A DNA stretch of 13,295 nt from JBFHIZ01 sp041596215 (GTDB taxonomy: Bacteria; Bacillota; Clostridia; Lachnospirales; Lachnospiraceae). The position numbers and the translations under genes are program-made. Below are positions 5,709 to 13,295 of the stretch, one piece after another (within the stretch, counting starts at the first letter, position 1; every line of letters begins with the position of its first letter). The stretch covers positions 1 through 13,295 of the forward strand of contig JBFHIZ010000049.1 of assembly GCA_041596215.1 (NCBI GenBank). Reading direction: 5' to 3'. A model generated the notes under the pieces. It did not search any database, was not told the origin of the DNA, and saw nothing but the letters and a program-made list of their open reading frames with translations.

Positions 5709-7556
5709 ATGAAACAAACCAGAAATGATGTAAGAAACGTAGCCATTATTGCCCATGTAGATCATGGTAAAACAACTTTAGTTGACGAACTATTGAAACA
5801 AAGTGGTGTTTTTCGTGTGGGACAAGAAGTTATGGAACGAGTAATGGATTCAAATGATATTGAGCGGGAAAGAGGAATTACTATTCTTTCTAAAAACACC
5901 GCTGTCACATATAAAGATATAAAAATCAACATTGTTGACACCCCAGGACATGCTGATTTTGGAGGCGAAGTAGAACGTGTACTTAAAATGGTAAATGGCG
6001 TTGTCTTAGTTGTGGACGCTTTTGAAGGTGCCATGCCACAGACAAAATTTGTTTTACGTAAGGCATTAGACTTAAATTTACCTGTTATTGTATGTATTAA
6101 TAAAATCGACCGTCCGGAAGCAAGAATTGACGAAGTTATAGACGAAGTATTAGAGCTTTTAATGGACCTTGATGCAACGGATGAACAATTGGACTGCCCT
6201 TTTGTTTTTGCTTCTGCAAAAGCCGGAATAGCCACCCTTGACCAAAATGATGAAATCAATGCCGAAACACAAAATATGATTCCTTTATTTGAAACCATTA
6301 TCAATTATATTCCTGCACCTGTGGGCGATGTAGATGCTAGCACACAAGTTTTAATCAGCACCATTGACTATAATGAATATGTTGGTCGTATTGGCATCGG
6401 AAAAGTGGATAATGGTCAAATTCGTATTGGCCAAGAAGCTCTAATTGTAAACCACCATGAACCTGATAAACAAAAAAAAGTTAAAATCGGAAAATTATAT
6501 GAGTTTGATGGCTTAAAACGTGTGGATGTAAATGAATCTTCAATTGGTTCCATCGTGGCAGTAAGTGGTATTCCAGATATTCATATTGGTGATACTATTT
6601 GTTCTCTTGATAATCCAAAACCAATACCCTTCCAAAAAATTTCCGAGCCAACAATTGCTATGCAATTTATTGTAAACGATTCCCCATATGCTGGACAAGA
6701 AGGAAAATTTGTTACTTCTAGGCATCTTCGTGAACGCTTATTTAAAGAATTAAACACTGATGTTAGTCTCCGTATTGAAGAAACCGATTCTACTGAATGT
6801 TTTAAAGTAAGCGGCCGTGGAGAATTACATTTGTCTGTTTTAATTGAAAATATGCGTCGTGAAGGATATGAATTTGCGGTAAGTAAAGCCGAAGTTTTAT
6901 ATCGAAAAGATGAAACCGGTCATAAAACAGAACCTATGGAACTCGCTTTTGTTGATGTTCCTGATGAATTTACTGGCTCTGTGATCCAAAAATTAAGTGA
7001 ACGTAAAGGTGAACTAAACGGTATGAGCACTATTTCGGGTGGTTATACGCGTTTGGAATTTAATATTCCTTCTAGAGGTTTAATTGGATACCGTGGTGAA
7101 TTTATGACAGACACCAAAGGAAATGGTATCATAAATACAACTTTCAACGGATATGCTCCTTTTAAAGGAGAAATTCAATATCGAAAATTGGGGTCTCTTA
7201 TTGCATTTGAAAACGGCGAAGCCATCACATATGGCCTATTTAATGCACAAGACCGTGGTACCTTATTTATCGGTGCAGGAGAAAGAGTTTATGCCGGTAT
7301 GGTAATTGGTGAAAGTGCAAAGCCAGAAGATATCGAATTAAATGTATGTAAGAAAAAACAATTGACGAATACTCGTTCCTCTGGTGCTGATGATGCACTT
7401 CGTTTATCTCCAAAAAAAATTCTTTCTTTAGAACAAGCTTTAGAATTTATCGATACGGATGAATTATTAGAAATCACGCCAAAAAGTATAAGAATTCGTA
7501 AAAAACTTTTGGATCCTACTCTTAGAAAAAGATCCACCAATAAAAAAACTAAATAA
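5709..7556 (+). CDS. typA: Ribosome-associated GTPase TypA/BipA
   Basis: TypA is a translational GTPase of the EF-G/LepA class that binds the 70S ribosome and is linked to stress and cold adaptation and to large-subunit assembly. The 615-residue protein shows all G-domain motifs: G1 AHVDHGKTT (15-23), switch I RERGITI (53-59), G3 DTPGHADF (77-84), G4 NKID (131-134) and G5 SAK (169-171). Domain II and the EF-G-like domains follow, then the TypA-specific C-terminal domain, where RSSGADDALRL is recognisable near residues 560-570. Length is normal for the family. The ATG at 5709 follows CGGAG eight bases upstream. It is a single gene, closed by the terminator at 7584-7630. Confidence 0.98.
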   Translation: MKQTRNDVRNVAIIAHVDHGKTTLVDELLKQSGVFRVGQEVMERVMDSNDIERERGITILSKNTAVTYKDIKINIVDTPGHADFGGEVERVLKMVNGVVLVVDAFEGAMPQTKFVLRKALDLNLPVIVCINKIDRPEARIDEVIDEVLELLMDLDATDEQLDCPFVFASAKAGIATLDQNDEINAETQNMIPLFETIINYIPAPVGDVDASTQVLISTIDYNEYVGRIGIGKVDNGQIRIGQEALIVNHHEPDKQKKVKIGKLYEFDGLKRVDVNESSIGSIVAVSGIPDIHIGDTICSLDNPKPIPFQKISEPTIAMQFIVNDSPYAGQEGKFVTSRHLRERLFKELNTDVSLRIEETDSTECFKVSGRGELHLSVLIENMRREGYEFAVSKAEVLYRKDETGHKTEPMELAFVDVPDEFTGSVIQKLSERKGELNGMSTISGGYTRLEFNIPSRGLIGYRGEFMTDTKGNGIINTTFNGYAPFKGEIQYRKLGSLIAFENGEAITYGLFNAQDRGTLFIGAGERVYAGMVIGESAKPEDIELNVCKKKQLTNTRSSGADDALRLSPKKILSLEQALEFIDTDELLEITPKSIRIRKKLLDPTLRKRSTNKKTK

Positions 7557-7583
7557 CAATAACAAAGTAATTAGTTTGCATAC

Positions 7584-7630
7584 AAAATAAAACCCATCTT
7601 CTTTCAAACAAAGGAAATGGGTTTTATTTT
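7584..7630. terminator. Bidirectional terminator between typA and the HAD gene
   Basis: A perfect 14-bp inverted repeat (7584-7597 with 7617-7630) has a CCCA/TGGG core flanked by A and T runs. It can therefore end transcription in both directions. The 19-base interior can pair further (CTTT 7601-7604 with AAAG 7610-7613), continuing the hairpin past one mismatch to a five-base loop. It sits between the convergent stops of typA (7556) and the HAD gene (7647). Confidence 0.92.
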
Positions 7631-7646
7631 ATACTTATTTTTCATT

Positions 7647-8303
7647 CTAACTTAACAATATTTTTTCTAAATCAAGTACCGTATCCACAATAAAATCAGC
7701 TCCTGCTTCTTCTAATTCTCCCAATTCTGAAAATCCATATCGTACACCTATTGAAGTTACCTTCTTAGCCTTTGCTCCTTCAATATCAAATTTTCGATCT
7801 CCAACCATAACTGTATTTTTTAAATCTGGAGTATCCACAAATATAAGGCGTAATGCCTCTGAGACAATTTCTTCTTTATTTTCTCTTGTTCCGTCAAGCA
7901 TACTACCTACAATAACATCAAAATACTCTTCCAACGAAAAATATTCTAAAATTCTACGCACAAAAACCTCAGGTTTACTAGATGCGAGTGCAAGTTTTCT
8001 TCCCTCATCCTTTAATTTCTTTAACATTTCTGGAACTCCCTCATATACTTTATTTTGAAAGATTCCCTTTGGTTCAAAATACTCCCGGTAACTTGCAACC
8101 ACCCTATCTACATTTGTCTTATTAATCACATCTCCATAGAAAGTAAGAAAACTATCTCTTAACGGAGGTCCAATAAATCGTTCCAGTTCTTCTAACTCTG
8201 CTTCTATTCCTACTGTTTTTAATGCATATTGTGCTGCCTTTGTAATTCCTTCTCTTGAATCGGTTATAGTTCCATCTAAATCAAATAATATATATTGATA
8301 CAT
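7647..8303 (-). CDS. HAD-superfamily phosphatase, phosphoglycolate phosphatase-like
   Basis: This is a cytoplasmic haloacid dehalogenase-type hydrolase of the HAD-IA/phosphoglycolate phosphatase group, 218 residues. It has motif I DLDGT (Asp8 nucleophile, Asp10 acid/base), motif II ASSK (Ser108/Ser109), the motif III lysine in LDGTRENKEE (Lys143) and motif IV GDRKFD (Asp169, Asp173). The helical cap (about 15-80) includes FIGPPL, common in this group. I chose ATG 8303, two residues before the hydrophobic strand, because AGGTGG precedes it. A start at 8423 would add 40 basic residues unlike any HAD N-terminus and run over the promoter region. The true substrate is unknown; phosphoglycolate phosphatase or a nucleotidase is possible. 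Confidence 0.9.
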   Translation of the reverse strand: MYQYILFDLDGTITDSREGITKAAQYALKTVGIEAELEELERFIGPPLRDSFLTFYGDVINKTNVDRVVASYREYFEPKGIFQNKVYEGVPEMLKKLKDEGRKLALASSKPEVFVRRILEYFSLEEYFDVIVGSMLDGTRENKEEIVSEALRLIFVDTPDLKNTVMVGDRKFDIEGAKAKKVTSIGVRYGFSELGELEEAGADFIVDTVLDLEKILLS

Positions 8304-8334
8304 TTTACCACCTAACTTTCCTTTTAATTTTTTT

Positions 8335-8343
8335 ATAATACCA
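8335..8343 (-). promoter_or_regulatory. Possible extended -10 promoter for the HAD gene
   Basis: The minus strand reads TGG-TATTAT (8343-8335), about 32 bases before the ATG. The upstream -35 region (ATGCAA at 17-bp spacing) matches only three of six bases, so the call rests on the extended -10. Confidence 0.45.
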
Positions 8344-8403
8344 TAAATAATAAGTCTTTGCATACGTTTCTTTGTTTTTTTACAAATACATAAAAATCGC
8401 ATC

Positions 8404-8431
8404 TTGACATTATGATAAAACATGATATAGT
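8404..8431 (+). promoter_or_regulatory. Sigma-A promoter for the TPP riboswitch and thiT
   Basis: A perfect -35 TTGACA (8404-8409), a 16-bp spacer and TATAGT (8426-8431, five of six) are joined by an extended TGA element. Transcription would begin near 8438, just before the TPP aptamer. This is one of the two strongest promoters in the window. Confidence 0.85.
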
Positions 8432-8456
8432 AAGAAAGAATTTAATATTAATCAAA

Positions 8457-8543
8457 ACGCTAGGGGCGCTTTTTAGCTGAGAAAGAATCTTGTATTTCTA
8501 ACCCTCATTACTTGAACCGGATAATACCGGCGTAAGGAAGCAC
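8457..8543 (+). promoter_or_regulatory. Thiamine pyrophosphate (TPP) riboswitch aptamer, THI-box
   Basis: The conserved TPP aptamer elements appear in order: AGGGGCGC (8462-8469), GCTGAGA (8476-8482), ACCCTCAT (8501-8508), CTTGAACCGGATAATACCGG (8511-8530) and CGTAAGGAAG (8531-8540). P2 forms from GGGG with the ACCC segment, and P3 from AGAAA with TTTCT. P4/P5 use the CCGG repeats around ATAATA. The gene that follows is a thiamine transporter, which agrees with the ligand. Confidence 0.96.
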
Positions 8544-8558
8544 ACGAATTTAATTCGT
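8544..8558 (+). other. Small linker hairpin between TPP aptamer and expression platform
   Basis: ACGAAT (8544-8549) pairs with ATTCGT (8553-8558) around a three-base loop. It sits directly after the aptamer and may separate the aptamer from the switching sequence. It has no T tract and is not a terminator. Confidence 0.5.
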
Positions 8559-8574
8559 ATGTAGGTAAAAGCCA

Positions 8575-8601
8575 CCCCTCCCGCGTGAAAACGTAAGGAG
8601 G
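8575..8601 (+). promoter_or_regulatory. Shine-Dalgarno sequestering hairpin of the TPP riboswitch
   Basis: CCTCC (8577-8581) pairs with GGAGG (8597-8601), which is the thiT ribosome binding site. An inner helix CGT/ACG closes on a GAAA tetraloop (8587-8590). The 5' arm CCCCT (8575-8579) is also complementary to AGGGG (8462-8466), the 5' strand of aptamer P2, giving an alternative pairing that would free the ribosome binding site when TPP is absent. No intrinsic terminator is visible before thiT, so control appears to be at translation start. Confidence 0.7.
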
Positions 8602-8608
8602 ATTTTTT

Positions 8609-9283
8609 ATGTCAATTTTTTTCACAAAAGTAGTAGACGAATGGGGAACATCTTATGTTCCAACAACATGGGGAAATTTAGCCATTGCTATATCCATGTT
8701 GATTTTATTACTCATTGCATGTTTTGTTACGGGTAAAGATAGCGAAAAGAAATTCCAAGTAAAACCACTTGTTTTTTCTGCCATGGCTATCGCTTTAGGT
8801 TATGTAACCTCACTTATCAAATTCTTTGATTTACCAATGGGGGGTTCCATTACTCTTTGCAGCATGCTTTTCATTTCACTTATCGGATATTGGTATGGTC
8901 TCCGTTCTGGATTAGTTGCAGCCATTGCATATGGATTGCTTCAATTAATTACAAATCCATATGTTATCTTACCTGCACAATTAATTGTAGACTACATTCT
9001 AGCATTTGGAGCACTTGGTTTATCTGGTCTTTTTTCCAAGTCAAAATATGGTCTTTTAAAAGGTTACACGATTGCCGTTCTTGGACGTTATGCTTTTGCT
9101 TTCCTTTCCGGTGCAATGTTCTTTGGTGAATATGCTGCAGGATACGATTTATCCGTGCCTCTATATTCACTAATTTACAATGGAATGTATTTAATCCCAG
9201 AAGCTATCATTACCATTGCAATTATCAGCATTCCACCTGTTGCAAAAGGACTTGCCAGAGTCAAAGATATGGCCACTTCTTAA
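8609..9283 (+). CDS. thiT: Thiamine transporter ThiT (ECF S-component)
   Basis: ThiT (YuaJ) is the membrane substrate-binding subunit that captures thiamine and works with the shared ECF energising module (EcfA, EcfA', EcfT), which is not in this window. The 224-residue protein is very hydrophobic. An N-terminal segment (about 22-42) precedes the conserved core. Family features include GGSITLCSM (about 78-86), the glycine-spaced helix GYWYGLRSGLVAAIAYGLLQ, the loop TNPYVILPAQLIVDY, FLSGAMFFGEYAAGY and YNGMYLIPE near the end. The ATG at 8609 follows a strong AAGGAGG seven bases upstream. A TPP riboswitch in the leader supports thiamine as substrate. The stop is followed at once by the terminator at 9289-9320. 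Confidence 0.95.
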   Translation: MSIFFTKVVDEWGTSYVPTTWGNLAIAISMLILLLIACFVTGKDSEKKFQVKPLVFSAMAIALGYVTSLIKFFDLPMGGSITLCSMLFISLIGYWYGLRSGLVAAIAYGLLQLITNPYVILPAQLIVDYILAFGALGLSGLFSKSKYGLLKGYTIAVLGRYAFAFLSGAMFFGEYAAGYDLSVPLYSLIYNGMYLIPEAIITIAIISIPPVAKGLARVKDMATS

Positions 9284-9288
9284 TAATT

Positions 9289-9320
9289 AAAAAAGTGTAC
9301 CTAAATAGGTACACTTTTTT
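9289..9320. terminator. Bidirectional terminator shared by thiT and addA
   Basis: A perfect 14-bp inverted repeat (9289-9302 with 9307-9320) surrounds an AAAT loop. GTGTACCT/AGGTACAC forms the core and A/T runs give U tracts in both directions. Its right arm and loop lie inside the addA coding sequence, whose stop codon falls at 9303-9301. Confidence 0.93.
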
Positions 9321-12300
9321 TTAATGCAAAAGAATACATTTGCTTTTCTTTTACTTTTTTTCCAGTCAGTTTTTCTAATGCCTCTCCGTAATATTCTAAT
9401 TGAGTTTGATATCGTTTAATTAATTCTTTCTCAGTTTTTACACGGTCCGTCTTATAATCCAAGACAACAAGCTCCCCATTCTCTTCAAAAAAAACATCAA
9501 TAATTCCCTGAACGAGTATTTTTTCTTCTTCTGGATATTCGTCATTAATACGATTTGCATCCACTGCAAGAACAAAAGGTTGCTCTTTAAATAAAAGACT
9601 TTTTCTTTTCGCTTCAACCATTCTTTTTGCTATATCGGAATGCATAAAATCCATAATTTTATCAGGCAGTACTGCTGCCACATATTCTTTTGGCATACGT
9701 CCATTTTTATTATATTTTACTAATAAATCAACAATTTCTTCTTCCTTTGGTATTTCATCAAAAGAATACAACTCTAAAAACTTATGAAATGCACTTCCTC
9801 GAACAGATCCAGATATTTCTTCACTTTCCCTCATAAAAGCAGGAAGATAAGGTTCTTTTTTACTTTCTTTAAACATGGAATGTGCCTCTTCTTCCATTGC
9901 CTCCATTTTCAACTCAGAAACCGTTGTCTTCGTAAACATCCCCTGTTCCATACGATATGGATATACAAATCGGAATTTCGATAAAATTTTATTTTCCATT
10001 TCTTTGTCGCCACTTCCACTTCTAAATTGCATAAACAAACTCTGTTTCCAAAACTCTTTCCCAATTTGTTCCTTACCTTTTAGATTTTCTATATCTTCTT
10101 TCCCTAATATATTAATTTTAATATGAGGTTGCATTGCATATATTGATGATTTTCTATCCTGTGTCAGTCCATATTGCCCACAAATTTTCTCCATACTTTG
10201 ATGTCTGCATAATGCTGCAATTAACAAATCTAAATAAGAAGATGCATTTGCCTTTGCAAGAAACGGGAGTTTTCCGTCTTTCTTTGTTAACAAATATCCA
10301 TATTCTTTTACTAAATCTTCTATTTTATCCGTTGCTGCTGTAATAATCAGTTTTTCCTTCGCTCTGGTTAATGCAACATATAATACACGGAGTTCCTCTC
10401 CTAATGCATCCATCCTCATTTTTGTAATCAATGCATTTCTACGAATGGTTGGTTTGGTAATTCGCTTTTTTAAATCAACATATTCCATTCCGACCCCTAA
10501 ATCACCTTCAATTACAAATGGTGAAACATAATCTTTTTTATTAAATTGTTTCGCCATCCCTGCCACAATACAAATTGGAAATTCTAATCCTTTGCTTTTA
10601 TGAATACTAATAATCTGAACAACATTTGCCGTCTCTTCTAATACCGATGCTTCTCCAAAATCAACATCATATTTATGTAACTGTTCAATATATCTTACAA
10701 AATGAAACAAGCCATGATAACTAGTATTTTCAAATTGTATCGCTTTTTCTAATAACATATCTAAATTCCGACTTCTCTGCTCTCCTTCTGGAAGTACCGA
10801 GAATATAGCATAGGAATTGACTTCTTCATAAATTTCTTGAATCAATTGATGAATTGGTTCATGAGAAACGCGATTTCGAAAATCTTCTATCAACTCTAAA
10901 AATTCAGAATAGCGAAGAACCAATTCCTTTTTATCTCCCATTTTCACAAATTCTTTTATGGATGCATATAATTTCTCCTTTTCACCGGTTTCTTTTACCC
11001 TTTCTTTGGATGCTATACGAACAAACGACAACTCTTCTTCCGTAAATCCAATTGGTAGTGATAACAGCACTCCGCAAAGAGGAATATCTTGATATGGATT
11101 ATCTAGCACTTTAATAAAATCAAGAATAAATTGTACTTCCGTCGCTGAAAAATAACCTGTTTTTGAATCCACAAAACTAGGTATCCCTTCTTCCGTAAGA
11201 ACCTGATGGAAAATCTCATCCCAACCTGTATAGGTTCGCAACAAAATAACTATATCACGATACTGCACATATCGCTCGCAATTTATTTCCTTATCAAATA
11301 TTTTTGAAATTCCTACAAGTTCTTTGATTTTTTTTGAAATTACTCTTGCTTCTGTTTCTATTTTTTCTTTGCTTAACATTCTCTTTTCCGAAAACATCGT
11401 GGTATCTGCTATTAATATTTCCACTTTTTCTTCTTCATTTTCTACATAACTTGCTCCTGGATTAAGCATAGCATCTTCATCATATGAGACTCCGCCTAAA
11501 TCTTTGTGCATAATTTGTGAAAAAATCAAGTTTGATACTTCTAATATTTCATTTCTACTTCGAAAATTTTGATGTAAATCAATTCGTACTTCTTCCTCAT
11601 TCTCATTTTTATATCGCTCATATTTACTCATAAAAATATCTGGCCTTGCAAGTCGGAATTTATAAATACTTTGCTTTACATCACCTACCATAAAGCAATT
11701 ATTTTCTCCTTTTCCTGTTTTAGCAATGCTTTGCAATAAGAATTCCTGCACCAAATTACTATCTTGATATTCATCAATTAGAATTTCCTGAAAATATTCT
11801 TGATATTCCCTTGCAACCTTTGTTGGAACAACCTTTCCGTTCTCATGTGTAATAAGAATTTCTAATGCTAAGTGCTCCATGTCCGAAAAATCAATCATAT
11901 TCTTTTCCCTTTTTTTACGTAAAAAGGCATAATGAAAAGCAATAACACAATCCACCAAAGATGCAATAATTTCTTTGGAATTTGAAAGATCCGCAAACAA
12001 ATTTTCAAGAGGTTCAAAAAAATAATTTTTTGTCAAATCAACAAGTTCTTTTTTATATCCATTCCTTATGTTTTTAATAAGTTCTCTCTTTTCCGAAGAT
12101 ATGGAATCATCTTTTTTCCTTGGTAGCGAAGAAAATGAAAACTTAGCTAATCGATTCCCTATATTAGCAAATTCTGTTTCTGCACATAATGATTGTAAAA
12201 AAGCTTCTTCCGATCGGATTGCATCTAAGTACATATAAGGTCCATCTGATTCCTCAGCTACCCTTATCATATATTGGATTTTATCTAAAATGCCTAATAA

Positions 12301-12951
12301 AATATCTTTAATATAAGTTGTCACAAAATCTAAATACGGAGCTTTTTCGTCCGCATAGGTATTTTTACAATTCTCTAACCACTCGATGGGAAAAGGATAA
12401 CTCATTGCAAAATTCCGCATTTTCTTTATGGTTTCTTCCAGTGCTTCATCTTTTCCATTTTTACCAAAACTATCCACCAATGAAAAAAACGCTTCCTCTT
12501 CTGCTTGATACTTTTCTTCTAGCACTTCCTTTAAAACTTCTTCTTCTAGTAATTTAATTTCTCCAGAATCCGCCACGCGAAATGTCGGGTCTAAACCAAC
12601 TTCATTAAAATTATTTTTTAAAACAAACAAACAAAAGCTATCAATTGTTGTGATTTGTGCATTATGAATTAATGTCACTTGTTTTTGCAAATGCAAATTT
12701 TCCGGCTCATTTTGTAAACGATTCCCTAATGCCTTGCTGATTCGCTCCCTCATTTCTGCTGCTGCTGCCTTCGTAAAGGTAACCACTAATAAACGGTCAA
12801 TATCTATTTTTTTCTTAGGATCCGAAATCATTTGTACAATTCGTTCTACTAATACTGCTGTTTTTCCAGATCCTGCTGCTGCTGCCACAAGTACATTCTT
12901 TTCATGTACCTCTATTACTTTTTGCTGGTCTTTCGTATAATTAATTTTCAT
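9301..12951 (-). CDS. addA: ATP-dependent helicase/nuclease subunit A
   Basis: AddA is the UvrD-like helicase and nuclease of the AddAB complex, which resects double-strand DNA ends up to a Chi site and loads RecA. The 1216-residue protein has the superfamily 1 motifs in order: Q-motif TKDQQ (6-10), Walker A AGSGKT (26-31), TFTKAAAAEMRERI (58-71), Walker B IDEYQD (392-397), GDVKQSIYKFR (423-433), QNFRSRNEI (461-469), then SIHKSKGLEFP and LYVALTRAKEKL. The C-terminal RecB-family nuclease domain shows GSAFHKFLE, GIID (Asp1152) and DYKTD (Asp1165, Lys1167). Length is normal. It overlaps addB by the ATGA arrangement, so it is translationally coupled. The last codons form part of a terminator stem. 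Confidence 0.98.
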   Translation of the reverse strand: MKINYTKDQQKVIEVHEKNVLVAAAAGSGKTAVLVERIVQMISDPKKKIDIDRLLVVTFTKAAAAEMRERISKALGNRLQNEPENLHLQKQVTLIHNAQITTIDSFCLFVLKNNFNEVGLDPTFRVADSGEIKLLEEEVLKEVLEEKYQAEEEAFFSLVDSFGKNGKDEALEETIKKMRNFAMSYPFPIEWLENCKNTYADEKAPYLDFVTTYIKDILLGILDKIQYMIRVAEESDGPYMYLDAIRSEEAFLQSLCAETEFANIGNRLAKFSFSSLPRKKDDSISSEKRELIKNIRNGYKKELVDLTKNYFFEPLENLFADLSNSKEIIASLVDCVIAFHYAFLRKKREKNMIDFSDMEHLALEILITHENGKVVPTKVAREYQEYFQEILIDEYQDSNLVQEFLLQSIAKTGKGENNCFMVGDVKQSIYKFRLARPDIFMSKYERYKNENEEEVRIDLHQNFRSRNEILEVSNLIFSQIMHKDLGGVSYDEDAMLNPGASYVENEEEKVEILIADTTMFSEKRMLSKEKIETEARVISKKIKELVGISKIFDKEINCERYVQYRDIVILLRTYTGWDEIFHQVLTEEGIPSFVDSKTGYFSATEVQFILDFIKVLDNPYQDIPLCGVLLSLPIGFTEEELSFVRIASKERVKETGEKEKLYASIKEFVKMGDKKELVLRYSEFLELIEDFRNRVSHEPIHQLIQEIYEEVNSYAIFSVLPEGEQRSRNLDMLLEKAIQFENTSYHGLFHFVRYIEQLHKYDVDFGEASVLEETANVVQIISIHKSKGLEFPICIVAGMAKQFNKKDYVSPFVIEGDLGVGMEYVDLKKRITKPTIRRNALITKMRMDALGEELRVLYVALTRAKEKLIITAATDKIEDLVKEYGYLLTKKDGKLPFLAKANASSYLDLLIAALCRHQSMEKICGQYGLTQDRKSSIYAMQPHIKINILGKEDIENLKGKEQIGKEFWKQSLFMQFRSGSGDKEMENKILSKFRFVYPYRMEQGMFTKTTVSELKMEAMEEEAHSMFKESKKEPYLPAFMRESEEISGSVRGSAFHKFLELYSFDEIPKEEEIVDLLVKYNKNGRMPKEYVAAVLPDKIMDFMHSDIAKRMVEAKRKSLLFKEQPFVLAVDANRINDEYPEEEKILVQGIIDVFFEENGELVVLDYKTDRVKTEKELIKRYQTQLEYYGEALEKLTGKKVKEKQMYSFALKKSVPI

Positions 12952-13295
12952 TCGTTATTCCCCTCTATTTCTTCTTGCATAAGGTGAATTACTTCTTCTT
13001 CACTTAGTTTATTTAACTCCCTGCATCGGTAACCTGAAAGTCTAGAATTAATCTTACAAATTGATTGAAATTTGCAGTAGGTACATGCAGATTTTTCCTT
13101 CATTTGGTATGGATTTATCTCTATTTTTCCTTCTAAGATTTCTTTCCCCATCATTTTTATTTTTTTATTTACAAAGGAATTCATAACCTGCATAGTTTCT
13201 TCTTCCATTACTGCGGAATTTGCTGATAAGGATCCATCTTTTTTATAGGTTAATTTAAAAACTTCAGATTCTTTTTTCTTTGTCTCATCCAATGC
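12948..13295 (-). CDS. addB: ATP-dependent helicase/nuclease subunit B (partial, C-terminal 115 residues)
   Basis: This is the tail of AddB, the partner nuclease and Chi-recognising subunit of AddAB. The reading frame is open to the window edge, so the true start lies beyond 13295; the TTG near the edge is an internal leucine. The visible part contains CTYCKFQSIC (C-x2-C-x5-C), matching the three C-terminal cysteines that, with one farther upstream, hold the [4Fe-4S] cluster of AddB next to its nuclease domain. The gene ends in TGA overlapping the ATG of addA. The identification rests on the cysteine pattern and on the conserved addB-addA order. Confidence 0.93.
   Translation of the reverse strand, partial: ALDETKKKESEVFKLTYKKDGSLSANSAVMEEETMQVMNSFVNKKIKMMGKEILEGKIEINPYQMKEKSACTYCKFQSICKINSRLSGYRCRELNKLSEEEVIHLMQEEIEGNNE

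Noticed and set aside
5762..6304. A 180-codon open frame on the minus strand inside typA
   Set aside because: It is the antisense shadow of the conserved GTPase domain, with low-complexity Ser/Thr-rich translation and no recognisable motif.
8304..8423. A longer HAD protein starting at 8423
   Set aside because: The extra 40 residues are basic and cysteine-containing, unlike HAD N-termini. AGGTGG sits just before ATG 8303, and the extension crosses the likely promoter.
13290..13292. A TTG start for a small separate protein at the right edge
   Set aside because: The frame is open to the window end and the sequence has the AddB iron-sulphur cysteines and overlaps addA, so it is the C-terminus of addB.

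Overview
The window looks like chromosomal core sequence from a low-GC, Gram-positive anaerobe of the Clostridia, plausibly a Lachnospiraceae relative. The evidence is the strong A+T bias, AGGAGG-type ribosome binding sites, an AddAB rather than RecBCD recombination nuclease, a class III (Firmicute-type) fructose-1,6-bisphosphatase, an L-box before dapA, and a TPP riboswitch before an ECF thiamine transporter. The lineage is an inference from gene content and not a taxonomic placement.

Layout from left to right. Positions 1-3187 (minus strand) hold a lysine-responsive transcription unit: promoter, L-box riboswitch with antiterminator and terminator, dapA, dapB, and the first 411 codons of fbp, which runs off the left edge. 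Positions 3211-3793 hold a small CobA/CobO-type corrinoid adenosyltransferase-like gene with its own promoter. Positions 3797-5507 hold a two-gene ABC-2 type transporter (ATPase then permease) whose cistrons overlap by 8 bp. The space between 5442 and 5708 is a divergent promoter region. typA (bipA) follows on the plus strand, converging on a HAD phosphatase gene; the two share a long bidirectional terminator at 7584-7630. The 305-bp space at 8304-8608 is a second divergent control region: a minus-strand promoter for the HAD gene, and a plus-strand promoter plus TPP riboswitch for thiT. thiT converges on addA and the two share a terminator (9289-9320) that reaches into the addA coding end. addA (whole) and the last 115 codons of addB fill the rest, coupled by an ATGA overlap.

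How the genes work together. dapA and dapB carry out the first two committed steps from aspartate semialdehyde towards diaminopimelate and lysine. They are placed under lysine feedback through RNA, and fbp (gluconeogenesis) lies directly downstream and may share that control. ThiT imports thiamine and is controlled by thiamine pyrophosphate, apparently by hiding its ribosome binding site. AddAB processes double-strand breaks for recombination. TypA is a ribosome-associated GTPase. The HAD enzyme, the ABC exporter and the CobO-like protein have no assigned substrate or partner here.

I see no mobile element, CRISPR array, tRNA, rRNA, prophage or defence system, and no undescribed multi-gene system. 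The most interesting content is in the non-coding RNA switches, the gene-terminator overlap and the position of fbp behind a lysine switch. All RNA folds were paired by hand and not computed.
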